Shown piece after piece: positions 8,874 to 18,997 of a stretch of 64,000 nucleotides of DNA. Made by a program: the position numbers and the translations under genes. Under the pieces are notes generated by a model. The model was not told the origin of the DNA, searched no databases, and saw nothing but the letters and a program-made list of their open reading frames with translations. The DNA is from Nocardia arthritidis NBRC 100137. Its GTDB lineage: Bacteria > Actinomycetota > Actinomycetes > Mycobacteriales > Mycobacteriaceae. The first letter of the stretch is position 1; each line of letters begins with the position of its first letter. The stretch covers positions 62,001 through 126,000 of the forward strand of contig NZ_BDBB01000016.1 in assembly GCF_001612765.1 (NCBI RefSeq), in the 5' to 3' direction.

Positions 8874-11800
8874 TTGCACCTGAAGAGTCTGACGTTGAAG
8901 GGCTTCAAATCCTTCGCGTCCGCGACGACGCTGCGGTTGGAGCCGGGCATCACGTGCGTGGTCGGTCCGAACGGATCGGGCAAGTCGAACGTCGTCGACG
9001 CGCTCACCTGGGTGATGGGCGAGCAGGGTGCGAAGGCGCTGCGGGGCGGCAAGATGCAGGACGTCATCTTCGCGGGCACAGCGGGGCGCGCACCGCTCGG
9101 CCGCGCCGAGGTCACGCTGACCATCGACAATTCCGACGGCGCACTGCCGATCGACTACGCCGAGGTCTCCATCACCCGGCGCATGTTCCGCGACGGGGCG
9201 GGCGAATACGAGATCAACGGCAACTCCTGCCGCCTGATGGACGTGCAGGAACTGCTCAGCGACTCCGGTATCGGCCGCGAGATGCACGTCATCGTAGGGC
9301 AGGGGCAGCTCTCGGCGATCCTGGAGTCGCGCCCGGAGGACCGCCGCGCGTTCGTCGAAGAGGCCGCCGGAGTGCTCAAGCACCGCAAGCGCAAGGAGAA
9401 GGCGGTCCGCAAGCTGGAGGCCATGCAGGCCAACCTGGCCCGGCTCACCGACCTCACCACCGAACTGCGCAGGCAGCTCAAACCGCTGGGCAGGCAGGCC
9501 GAGGTGGCCCGCAGGGCGCAGACCGTACAGGCCGATCTGCGTGACGCGCGGCTGCGCTTGGCCGCCGACGACCTGGTCACCCGCCGCGCGGAGCTGGCAG
9601 GCCAGCAGAGCAAGGAGGCGTACGCGCGCGAGCAGCAGATCACCGTGCACTCCGAGCTGGACGCCGCCAACGCGGCGCTGGCGCAGCAGGAATTCCAGCT
9701 GTCCCGGTTGACGCCGAGCGCCGAGGCCGCCGCGCAGATCTGGTTCCAGCTCTCCGCGCTCGCCGAGCGGGTCAACGCGACCATCCGCATCGCGGGCGAC
9801 CGGGCGCGGCACCTGGACACCACCGCTGCGGTCGGCACGGGCCGCGACCCCGCGCAGCTCGAGGCCGAGGCCGATCGTGTCGAGGCCGAGGAGGCCGAAC
9901 TGCGCGAGGCGGTCGAGATGGCCGCCGAGACGCTGGAGGCGGCCCGAGACCAGCTGGCCGAACGCGAACACGCCGCCAAGGCCGCCGAGCAGGCGCACTT
10001 GGCCGCGGTGCGGGCGATCGCGGACCGGCGCGAGGGCGTGGCCCGGTTGGCGGGCAAGGTGGACACTTTGCGGGCCAGGGCACAGTCGGTGGACGCGGAG
10101 ATCGCGCGCCTGTCGGTCGCCATCGCCGACGCCCGCCATCGCGGCGATGCCGCGCAAGCCGAATTCGACACGGTGCAGACCGAACTCGACGAACTCGACG
10201 CGGGGGAGGCCGGTCTGGACGCCCAGCACGAGCACGCGGTACAAGCGCTGGAACTGGCCGATCAGCGCGTCACCGAACTGCGCGAACAGGACCGCGACGC
10301 GAGCAAGCGGGTCGCCTCGCTGGGCGCGCGCATCGAGGCGCTCGGGATGAACCTGGCGCGCCGCGATGGGGTGGCCTGGCTGGTGGAGCACCGTGAACAG
10401 GGCTTGCTCGGTCCGCTCTCCGCGCTGCTGCGCGTGCACGGTGGGTATGAGGCCGCTGTCGCCGCCGCGCTCGGCCCGCTGGCCGACGCCGTCGCCGCCG
10501 ACACCGGCGAGCGCGCGCACGCCGCCATCCAGGCGCTCAAGGATGCCGACGGTGGTCGCGCCGCGGTCGTCTTCGGCACCGAGAGCGCCGAGGGGCCGCA
10601 CCCGGGCGTATTGCCCGGCGGCGCCCGCTGGCTGGTCGACGTGGTGGAGTGCCCCGACACCGTGCGCGGCGCGATCGCGGCGCTCACCGCGGGAATCGCC
10701 GTGGCCGACGATCTGCCCGCCGCCCGCGCGCTGGTCGCCTCCCGGCCCGGCCTGCGCGTGGTCACCCGCGACGGCGACCTCGCCGGAAACGGCTGGCTGC
10801 TCGGGGGTTCCGATCGGGCGCCCAGCCAGCTGGAAATTCAGGCCGACATCGACGCCGCCCAAGCCGAGCTGGTGTCCGCGCAGCGGCGCGCCGAGGAACT
10901 CGAGGCCGCGCTGTCGGGCGCGCTCGAGGAACAGGCCGACCGCAAGGACGCCGTCGACCAGGCACTGCTCGCCCTGCACGAATCCGATCAGGCGCTGGTG
11001 GCGATCTACGAGCGGCTGGGCAGGCTCGGCCAGACCGCCCGCACCGCGCACGCGGAGAGCGAACGGCTGCTCGGCCAGCGCGACGACGCCGAGGCCAACC
11101 GGGAAGAGGCGCTGGCCGCGCTCGCCGACCTGGAGGATCGCCTGCGGCACGCGGAACTCGAACAGTCCGAGGTGGACGCCGACGGCGCGGGCGCTGCGGG
11201 CACCGAAGCCGCGGGCCGCGCGCGCGAGGAGGCGGCGTCCGCGCTGGCCGAGGCGCGTGCGATGGAGGTCGAGGCCCGGCTCGCCGTGCGCACCGCCGAG
11301 GAACGCGCGGAATCGGTGCGCGGCAAGGCGGAGTCGCTACGCCGCGCCGCCCGTGCCGAGCGGGAGAATCGCGCCCGCGCCGAACGCGCGGCGGCCGCAC
11401 GCAAGAAGGCGGCCGAGGTGGCCGCCGCCGTCGCCGAATCCGGTGCGAAGATCGCCGCCGAGCTCGAGCGGGTGGTCGCCGCGGCGGGCGCCCGCCGGGA
11501 CGAGCTGGTGCGCAAGCGCTCGGAATGCGCCGCGCAAGTCGAGCAGATCAAGGAGCGGGTGCGCGCGCTCACCGCGCAGCTGTCCCAGCTCACCGACGCC
11601 GTGCACCGGGACGAGGTGGCCAAGGCGCAAGCGGCGCTGCGCATCGAGCAACTGGAGGCGACCATCGCCGAGCAGTTCGGCATCGCGCTGGACGATCTGA
11701 TCGCCGAGTACGGTCCGGACGTGCCGCTGCCGCCCTCGGCGCTGGAACTGCAGGAGTACGAGCAGGCCAAGGAGCGGGGCGAGCAGGTCAGCGAGCCCGC

Positions 11801-12494
11801 CCCGATGCCCTACGACCGGCAGACCCAGGAGCGTCGCGCCAAGCGCGCGGAGAAGGATCTGACCACCCTCGGCAAGGTGAATCCGCTGGCGCTGGAGGAA
11901 TTCGCGGCGCTGGAGGAGCGCTACAACTTCCTGGCCACCCAGCTCGAGGACGTCAAGAGCGCGCGCAAGGATCTGCTCGACGTGGTCGCCGAGGTCGATG
12001 CCCGCATTCTCCAGGTTTTCACCGAGGCATACGCCGACGTGGAGCGTGAGTTCGTCGGAGTGTTCGCGAAACTGTTCCCCGGCGGCGAGGGCAGGCTGCT
12101 GCTCACCGACCCCTCGGACATGCTCACCACCGGCATCGAGGTGGAGGCCCGTCCGCCGGGCAAGAAAGTCAAGCGGCTCTCGCTGCTGTCCGGCGGAGAG
12201 AAGTCGCTGACCGCGGTCGCGTTGCTGGTGGCCATCTTCCGCGCCCGGCCCTCGCCGTTCTATGTGATGGACGAGGTCGAAGCCGCGCTCGACGACACCA
12301 ACCTGCGCCGCCTGATCGGCTTGTTCGAGCAGCTGCGGGAGAAGAGCCAGCTGATCGTCATCACCCACCAGAAGCCCACGATGGAGATCGCCGACGCGCT
12401 CTACGGCGTCAGCATGCGCGGCGACGGCATCACCCAGGTGATCTCCCAGCGATTGCGCGGGGAGAATCTGGCCCCGGTCGGCGCGGCGGGCTGA
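8874..12494 (+). CDS. smc: Smc, chromosome-segregation condensin ATPase
   Basis: Smc is the dimeric ATPase of the bacterial condensin that organises and segregates the chromosome with ScpA and ScpB. The TTG start at 8874 gives 1206 residues beginning (M)[13 protein letters not shown], the conserved Smc N-terminus, with GGAAAGG 9 bases upstream. The Walker A motif GPNGSGKS is at 31-38. Two long Ala/Glu/Arg-rich coiled coils flank a hinge at about 505-665. The C-terminal head has the ABC signature LLSGGEKS near 1105 and the Walker B motif [13 protein letters not shown]. In the conserved actinomycete order ftsY follows directly, but here three unrelated genes and DUF2237 intervene. Confidence 0.98.
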   Translation: MHLKSLTLKGFKSFASATTLRLEPGITCVVGPNGSGKSNVVDALTWVMGEQGAKALRGGKMQDVIFAGTAGRAPLGRAEVTLTIDNSDGALPIDYAEVSITRRMFRDGAGEYEINGNSCRLMDVQELLSDSGIGREMHVIVGQGQLSAILESRPEDRRAFVEEAAGVLKHRKRKEKAVRKLEAMQANLARLTDLTTELRRQLKPLGRQAEVARRAQTVQADLRDARLRLAADDLVTRRAELAGQQSKEAYAREQQITVHSELDAANAALAQQEFQLSRLTPSAEAAAQIWFQLSALAERVNATIRIAGDRARHLDTTAAVGTGRDPAQLEAEADRVEAEEAELREAVEMAAETLEAARDQLAEREHAAKAAEQAHLAAVRAIADRREGVARLAGKVDTLRARAQSVDAEIARLSVAIADARHRGDAAQAEFDTVQTELDELDAGEAGLDAQHEHAVQALELADQRVTELREQDRDASKRVASLGARIEALGMNLARRDGVAWLVEHREQGLLGPLSALLRVHGGYEAAVAAALGPLADAVAADTGERAHAAIQALKDADGGRAAVVFGTESAEGPHPGVLPGGARWLVDVVECPDTVRGAIAALTAGIAVADDLPAARALVASRPGLRVVTRDGDLAGNGWLLGGSDRAPSQLEIQADIDAAQAELVSAQRRAEELEAALSGALEEQADRKDAVDQALLALHESDQALVAIYERLGRLGQTARTAHAESERLLGQRDDAEANREEALAALADLEDRLRHAELEQSEVDADGAGAAGTEAAGRAREEAASALAEARAMEVEARLAVRTAEERAESVRGKAESLRRAARAERENRARAERAAAARKKAAEVAAAVAESGAKIAAELERVVAAAGARRDELVRKRSECAAQVEQIKERVRALTAQLSQLTDAVHRDEVAKAQAALRIEQLEATIAEQFGIALDDLIAEYGPDVPLPPSALELQEYEQAKERGEQVSEPAPMPYDRQTQERRAKRAEKDLTTLGKVNPLALEEFAALEERYNFLATQLEDVKSARKDLLDVVAEVDARILQVFTEAYADVEREFVGVFAKLFPGGEGRLLLTDPSDMLTTGIEVEARPPGKKVKRLSLLSGGEKSLTAVALLVAIFRARPSPFYVMDEVEAALDDTNLRRLIGLFEQLREKSQLIVITHQKPTMEIADALYGVSMRGDGITQVISQRLRGENLAPVGAAG

Positions 12495-12507
12495 GCCGCC
12501 ACCCGGG

Positions 12508-12714
12508 TCACCTGCCGGGCGCGGGAAGGGTGACCGTGCCGGAGTCCAGGTCGACCAGCGGAGCGTCACCGGAGACGCGGTCGTCGAGCTTCGTGACCGC
12601 CACCCATTCCTTGCGCTCATGGATGTGCTTGCGCGACGGGCCGAATATCTCGTCGACTTCCGCGCCAACCGGGTCGCGCCGGGGACGGCGGGATGCTCGG
12701 CGCAGGCGTAACAC
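12508..12714 (-). CDS. Small DUF6191-like protein
   Basis: A 68-residue protein, convergent with smc and only 13 bases from its stop. The C-terminal half, with EIFGPSRKHIHERKEW and DAPLVDLDSGTVTL, resembles the small actinomycete DUF6191 family, which has the same closing VDLDSG signature. Its N-terminus is Arg-rich and lacks the hydrophobic segment common in that family, so the start (a GTG) is uncertain or the gene is shortened. The family assignment is from memory of the signature. Function unknown. Confidence 0.5.
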   Translation of the reverse strand: MLRLRRASRRPRRDPVGAEVDEIFGPSRKHIHERKEWVAVTKLDDRVSGDAPLVDLDSGTVTLPAPGR

Positions 12715-12809
12715 CGTGCCGAGGGTACGCCTGGCGGGACGATCACCCGGCGATCTGGGCGAGTACGTGGCTCAGCAGACGTCCGCCGCGTTCAGGTCCG
12801 GGTGCCCGG

Positions 12810-13772
12810 TCATGCCGTCACATGCGGATCGGCCGGGCTCTTGTCAGGGTGCGCTGACCGTGCGGCGGTGGCCTTTTCGCCGTCCAGCAGCGCTTTGATC
12901 TGCTCCGCGCCGGATTCGGCGAGCCAGGCGTCGAAGGTCCGCAGACCGGGATGGACTTCGCGGATCTCGTCGACGTCGGCGCGCCAGCCGCCGGTGTGGC
13001 GCATCAAACGCCAGGTATTCCCGATCTGCGCGGTTATCGCGTCCGCCTCGGCTTCACCTACCTCCTGATACCGGACGCAGTGGCCGGTGGCCGCGCTGAT
13101 CGCCGCCGCTGCTGCCCGCGGGGCGAGCCCGTCGCCGGCGAGTTCGAGGACCCGGCCGTGGAATCGATCCGGGTCGGCGAAAACGAGACCGGCGATATCG
13201 CCGATATCCGCCAGGGCGATCACCTTCATCGGCCCTTCGGCCGGGAAGAGATGCCGGTGTACGCCGTCGAAGATGCCGTCGACCGGTGAGGTGCGCAGCA
13301 GGTAGTTCTCCATGAACCGCACCGGGCGCAGCAGGGTGTAGCGGGCGCCGCTGGCGATGACGGCGTCTTCGATGCGCTTCTTGCCCATCGCGCCCCAGGA
13401 CGCGTTGTCGCCCATCGAGGCGATGCCGGTGAACACGATCTGCCGAACGCCCGCATCGCGCGCCGCGTCCACGATCGCTTGTCCGCGCGCGGCTTCCAGG
13501 CCGACATCCCAGCCCTGCGGACTGTATGCGGCCGGCGGGACCAGGAACAGCCCAGTCACACCGGCCAGCGCCGCGGGCAAGGTCTCCGGGGCGTCGAAGT
13601 CACCGACGACGAGTTCCGCGCCCGCCGCGGCCAAGTCCTGTGCGGCCGGTGCCTGCGCGTCGCGGACCAGCGCGCGCACCGCCCTGCCGTCGGCCAAAAG
13701 CCTGCGGGCGGTCACGCCGCCCTGCTTGCCGGTGGCGCCGGTGACCAGGATGAGGTTGTGCTGAGGGGACAT
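12810..13772 (-). CDS. NmrA-like NAD(P)-binding protein
   Basis: A 320-residue atypical short-chain dehydrogenase of the NmrA/quinone-oxidoreductase-2 type. The N-terminal Rossmann loop TGATGKQGG lies right after the start, followed by VVGDFDAPETLPAALAGV and a VFTGIASMGDN strand. The catalytic Tyr-Lys pair of classical short-chain enzymes is not evident, fitting a redox sensor or a quinone or flavin reductase. The ATG at 13772 has an AAGGCGGA ribosome site; the frame extends further upstream but would cross the operator. It is divergent from a TetR gene with shared operators, so that regulator very probably represses it. Confidence 0.88.
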   Translation of the reverse strand: MSPQHNLILVTGATGKQGGVTARRLLADGRAVRALVRDAQAPAAQDLAAAGAELVVGDFDAPETLPAALAGVTGLFLVPPAAYSPQGWDVGLEAARGQAIVDAARDAGVRQIVFTGIASMGDNASWGAMGKKRIEDAVIASGARYTLLRPVRFMENYLLRTSPVDGIFDGVHRHLFPAEGPMKVIALADIGDIAGLVFADPDRFHGRVLELAGDGLAPRAAAAAISAATGHCVRYQEVGEAEADAITAQIGNTWRLMRHTGGWRADVDEIREVHPGLRTFDAWLAESGAEQIKALLDGEKATAARSAHPDKSPADPHVTA

Positions 13773-13794
13773 GCTCCGCCTTCTCTGCTCGTTA

Positions 13795-13847
13795 GAATCG
13801 GGTCGGTCAACCCGGATTCGGACGATACGGGTGGCTCGACCCGATTC
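13795..13847. promoter_or_regulatory. Operator cluster between nmrA-like and tetR genes
   Basis: A perfect 11-bp inverted repeat, GAATCGGGTCG (13795-13805) and CGACCCGATTC (13837-13847), brackets a third related half-site ACCCGGATTC (13810-13819). It fills the 106-base divergent space, the expected place for TetR binding that controls both genes. Confidence 0.75.
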
Positions 13848-13878
13848 ACCAGGTCGCTTCCAGGAAGGCCGTAACGAA

Positions 13879-14649
13879 ATGACCATCTCGCTCGCCCCGG
13901 ACGGGCTGTCCCGAGCCGATGCCCGGCGCAACCGCGCCCTCGTGCTGGCGGCCGCGCAGCGGGCCTTCGCGGAGCAGGGCGCCTCGGTGTCGCTCGCCGA
14001 GGTCGCCCGCCGGGCCGGCGTCGGCGCGGGCACCGTCTACCGCCACTTCCCGACGAAAGCCGCTCTGCTGGAAGCCGTTATGCAGCAGCGCATCGACCGG
14101 TTGGCGAAAATGGCCGCCGACCGTCTCGGCGCGGCCGACCCCGGCGCCGCCTTCTTCGACTTGTGCACCGCCGTGATCGCCACGACCCCGGGTAACCAGG
14201 CGCTGTGCGACCTGGTCCAGTCCGACGACGGCTGGCCGCGTGCGCTGTTGCAGGGCGCGGGCGTGCGTTTCCATCGCGCGCTGGGCGCACTGCTGGCCGC
14301 GGCCCAGCGCGAGGGGGCCGTCCGGGCCGACATCGAACTCGACGACGTGCTGGCGATCTTCACCGGATGCGTTGCGATTCAACAACTCCGCAAGGCACGG
14401 GGCGAAGTCGACCGCACCGCGGCGCTTGTGCTCGACGCGTTGCGCGCCCGGCCCGGTGGTCCGGTGACGAAAGTGGAGCCGGGGATCGAAAACCGTAACG
14501 AATCGGTCGAACGTAACGAAACCGGGGACGGTCGCTGCCCGGTGTGCCACGCGGCGGTGCCACGGGCCGGGATGGGCCGCCGGGCCAGGTATTGCTCGGC
14601 GGCATGCCGCCAGAAGGCGCATCGCCGGCGTGTCGCGGCGGCCCGGTAG
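13879..14649 (+). CDS. TetR-family regulator with C-terminal zinc-ribbon-like module
   Basis: 256 residues. The N-terminal TetR helix-turn-helix (about 18-60) has VSLAEVARRAGVGAGTVYRHF; the ligand domain follows to about 195. After a linker comes a module not usual in TetR: four Cys as CPVC (220, 223) and CSAAC (239, 243), followed by a basic RQKAHRRR tail, which looks like a zinc ribbon able to touch DNA or RNA. The ATG at 13879 has AGGAAGG upstream. It is divergent from the NmrA-like gene, so it is probably an autoregulated repressor of that gene. The linker carries two copies of the nonamer CGTAACGAA, also found directly before the start codon. Confidence 0.9.
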   Translation: MTISLAPDGLSRADARRNRALVLAAAQRAFAEQGASVSLAEVARRAGVGAGTVYRHFPTKAALLEAVMQQRIDRLAKMAADRLGAADPGAAFFDLCTAVIATTPGNQALCDLVQSDDGWPRALLQGAGVRFHRALGALLAAAQREGAVRADIELDDVLAIFTGCVAIQQLRKARGEVDRTAALVLDALRARPGGPVTKVEPGIENRNESVERNETGDGRCPVCHAAVPRAGMGRRARYCSAACRQKAHRRRVAAAR

Positions 14650-14775
14650 GAAGATGGCGCATCTGTGCCATCCGGTGCTCTGCTGCGCCACTCATCCGAT
14701 CGGACGCGGTTCGTGGTCGGGGGCGGTGGTTCCTCGCGGCGACCCGCCGCGGGCCGATGAGGGGTTACCGCTCGC

Positions 14776-15165
14776 TCAGAGCAGGTCGCTGACGTCGTCG
14801 GGCACGTCGACGGCGTACTTGCGCAGAATGTCCATCGAGATCACTTCCAGGGCGTTTTCGTGCGTGGCCGCCAGCACCACGGGCGCGGCCACGCCGTCCT
14901 CATGCGCGTGCAGCCACCGCACGGCCACCACGCACCACCGATCGCCGGGCTGGAGGCCGGGAAAATTGTTCTCCGGACGCGGAGTGCTCAAATCATTTCC
15001 GATGGAAGCTTGATGCTCCAGGAATTCTGCCGTGACGACGGTGCAGACGGTGTGGCTGCCCAGATCCTCCGGCCCGGTACTGCAGCAGCCGTCCCGGTAG
15101 AAGCCGGTGAGAGGATCGGTGCCGCACTCTTCCAGCGGCCCCCCAAGCACGTTTCGATCGGTCAC
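14776..15165 (-). CDS. DUF2237 family protein
   Basis: 129 residues beginning TDRNVLGGPLEECGTDPLTGFYRDGCC, the characteristic start of DUF2237, with GDRWCVVAVRWLHAHEDG and APVVLAATHENALEVI later, matching the family along its length. The conserved Cys pattern suggests metal binding, but no function is established. The GTG at 15165 is 7 bases after a TAGGAT -10-like hexamer; the same bases could serve as a weak AGGATCGG ribosome site. Longer in-frame extension was rejected because the family begins here. It is divergent from ftsY. Confidence 0.88.
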   Translation of the reverse strand: MTDRNVLGGPLEECGTDPLTGFYRDGCCSTGPEDLGSHTVCTVVTAEFLEHQASIGNDLSTPRPENNFPGLQPGDRWCVVAVRWLHAHEDGVAAPVVLAATHENALEVISMDILRKYAVDVPDDVSDLL

Positions 15166-15172
15166 GTCGCCG

Positions 15173-15178
15173 ATCCTA
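15173..15178 (-). promoter_or_regulatory. -10-like TAGGAT before the DUF2237 gene
   Basis: TAGGAT on the - strand lies 7 bases before the GTG start, the spacing expected for a leaderless transcript. An alternative reading as a ribosome-binding site cannot be excluded. Confidence 0.45.
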
Positions 15179-15367
15179 TTGTCCCTTCGCGAGAAGTTCC
15201 GCAGGACAAGAAATCTCGGGGGCTGTGTCGGTGCCGGGCAGGGCTCGTCCACGGCCCGGCACCTGCGGTGTTCCCCGAGGTCACGCCGTCGGCCCGGTGG
15301 TGCGACTCGCGCGGCGGGTGCGGCTCGGGGCCTGGCACGTGACGGTCGGTCTGCAAGGATGGTCCGC

Positions 15368-16867
15368 GTGAGTCCCGAAGTCTGGATCCTGATCGCCGCG
15401 GTCGCCGCACTGCTGCTCGTCGTGCTCGTCGCCGGTTTCGTCCGGTACCGGCGCGGCCGCGTGTCGCTGACACCGCCCACGCAGGACAAGGAGGTGACCG
15501 ACCGGTCCGGTGGCTACACCGCGTCCGGCGGATTCACCTTCAGCAGGGGCGGCACGGCGACCGAGCCGCAACCGGTCGAGCGCACCGACACCGAAGGACA
15601 GCCGCACGTCGGCGACGACGCCGCGATCCCGCGCGACGCGCCCAAACGCGGCATCACCAACGTTCCGTTGCCGGAGGCGGACGTCGCCGAGGCACCGCCC
15701 GCGGGTGGGGCCGCCGAGCCCGCCGCTCCTGCCGAACCGGAGACGGCGGAGCCCGCCACCGGCGAGGCACCAGCGCCGGAGATCCCGATGACCGGCACCG
15801 CGCCGGTCGCGGCCGACGAGACCGAGGTCGCGGACGCGGCCGCCGAGCCGGTCGCCGACACCGCGGCCCCGGATGCCGCCGGCACGGGAGTCGTCGCTCC
15901 CGACACGCCCGCCGGCGTCGAGGCGCCCGTCGCGCTGGAGGAGATCGAGCCCACCGCCGGACGCCTGGTTCGGCTGCGCGGACGGCTGTCGCGCTCGCAG
16001 AACGCCGTCGGCAAGAGCCTGCTCGGCCTGCTCGGCGGCGGTGACCTGGACGACGACTCGTGGGAAGAGGTCGAGGACACCCTCGTACTGGCCGACCTCG
16101 GCACCGCCAGCACCACGGCCGTCGTCTCCCGGCTGCGTGCGGAGATGGCGGCGCGCAGCGTGCGCACCACCGACGAGGCGCGTGCGGTGCTGCGCGACGT
16201 GCTTGTCGAGCAGTTGCGACCGGAGCTGGACCGCGCGGTGCGCGCGCTGCCACACCCGGATCACCCGTCGATCCTGCTCGTGGTCGGCGTGAACGGCACC
16301 GGCAAGACCACCACCACCGGCAAGCTCGCGCGTGTGCTCGTCGCCGACGGCCGCCGGGTGCTGCTCGGCGCGGCCGACACCTTCCGCGCCGCGGCCGCCG
16401 ACCAGTTGCAGACCTGGGGTGAGCGGGTCGGCGCCGACACCGTCCGCGGCCGCGAGGGCGCCGATCCGGCCGCGGTCGCGTTCGACGCGGTGGCCGCGGG
16501 CGTCGAGCGCGGCGTCGATGTGGTGCTGATCGACACCGCGGGGCGGCTGCACACCAAGACGGGGCTGATGGACGAGCTGGGCAAGGTCAAGCGGGTTGTG
16601 GAGAAGAAGGCCGCAGTGGACGAGGTCCTCCTCGTGCTGGACGCGACCGTCGGGCAGAACGGCCTGACCCAGGCCCGGGTGTTCGCCGAAGTGGTCGATA
16701 TCACCGGCGTCGTGCTGACCAAGCTGGACGGCACGGCCAAGGGCGGCATCGTCTTCCAGGTCCAGCACGAACTGGGCGTGCCGGTGAAGCTGGTCGGCCT
16801 CGGCGAGGGCGCCGATGATCTGGCTCCGTTCGAGCCGGCCGCGTTCGTGGACGCGCTGCTGGGCTGA
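15368..16867 (+). CDS. ftsY: FtsY, signal recognition particle receptor GTPase
   Basis: FtsY docks SRP-bound ribosomes at the membrane. The 499 residues have an N-terminal membrane helix (about 5-24), an Ala/Pro/Glu-rich acidic linker to about residue 190, then the NG GTPase domain. G1 is GVNGTGKTTTTGKLA near 306, G3 is DTAGRLHTK near 388 and G4 is TKLDG near 450. The GTG at 15368 has AAGGA 8 bases upstream; an ATG nine bases earlier is in frame. In relatives ftsY follows smc directly. Its partner Ffh is encoded about 5 kb downstream. Confidence 0.97.
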   Translation: MSPEVWILIAAVAALLLVVLVAGFVRYRRGRVSLTPPTQDKEVTDRSGGYTASGGFTFSRGGTATEPQPVERTDTEGQPHVGDDAAIPRDAPKRGITNVPLPEADVAEAPPAGGAAEPAAPAEPETAEPATGEAPAPEIPMTGTAPVAADETEVADAAAEPVADTAAPDAAGTGVVAPDTPAGVEAPVALEEIEPTAGRLVRLRGRLSRSQNAVGKSLLGLLGGGDLDDDSWEEVEDTLVLADLGTASTTAVVSRLRAEMAARSVRTTDEARAVLRDVLVEQLRPELDRAVRALPHPDHPSILLVVGVNGTGKTTTTGKLARVLVADGRRVLLGAADTFRAAAADQLQTWGERVGADTVRGREGADPAAVAFDAVAAGVERGVDVVLIDTAGRLHTKTGLMDELGKVKRVVEKKAAVDEVLLVLDATVGQNGLTQARVFAEVVDITGVVLTKLDGTAKGGIVFQVQHELGVPVKLVGLGEGADDLAPFEPAAFVDALLG

Positions 16868-17191
16868 CCCTTCCGCTTCGAAGGGGCTGCGGCTCGTGGT
16901 GGCCGGCGGCGGTGCGCCGCGAGTCGTTTGCCGTCGGCGTGCGAGGCCGATCACACCCCGTATGTTTGCCGAGTCCTCCTCCGCTGTAACGAATGTCCGA
17001 TTCCCGGGCGCGGGCCTCACGACGCCGCGAAACGCCCGGTGTAGGCGACGAAACGTAGTGGCAACACAGCCGCGCCATCCGTTCACGTAGGTGAAACACG
17101 TCAGCTCTACGGATGAAACACCGAGTAAGGACCCTTCTGTTCAGGTCCATTTGCCGGAATCGGCGGGGCCCGAGATGAGGAGGACATTAAG
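16868..17191. other. Intergenic regulatory region between ftsY and amt
   Basis: 324 bases without a gene. The promoter-proximal half holds a GlnR-like box (17082-17119). Further GAAAC pentamers at 17029-17033 and 17050-17054 are in phase with it by roughly two helical turns but lack good partner half-sites. Confidence 0.6.
17082..17119 (+). promoter_or_regulatory. GlnR-like nitrogen-control box upstream of amt
   Basis: The order is TTCAC (17082)-N6-GAAAC (17093)-N6-GCTCT (17104)-N6-GAAAC (17115), exactly the actinomycete GlnR layout of alternating a-sites (gTnAC) and b-sites (GaAAC) every 11 bp. Both b-sites are perfect, the first a-site is close and the second is poor. amt-glnB is a classic GlnR target induced by nitrogen limitation. 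Confidence 0.75.
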
Positions 17192-18914
<1,723 letters not shown>

Positions 18915-18932
18915 CGGGATATCGATCGAGCG

Positions 18933-18974
18933 GCGGCCCCGCTCCCGCCGGAGCTCCGGCCGGAGCGGGGCCGC
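18933..18974 (+). terminator. Hairpin between glnB and glnD
   Basis: 13-bp perfect arms (18933-18945 and 18962-18974) enclose a loop that is itself palindromic (CCGGAGCTCCGG). There is no T-tract. It ends 23 bases before the glnD start and probably lowers read-through into glnD. Confidence 0.65.
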
Positions 18975-18997
18975 GCGCATGAACTGGGCGGTGGGTT

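Noticed and set aside
17029..17054. Two GAAAC pentamers as an additional full GlnR box.
   Set aside because: The partner a-sites are at wrong distances; only the 17082-17119 box keeps the 11-bp rhythm.
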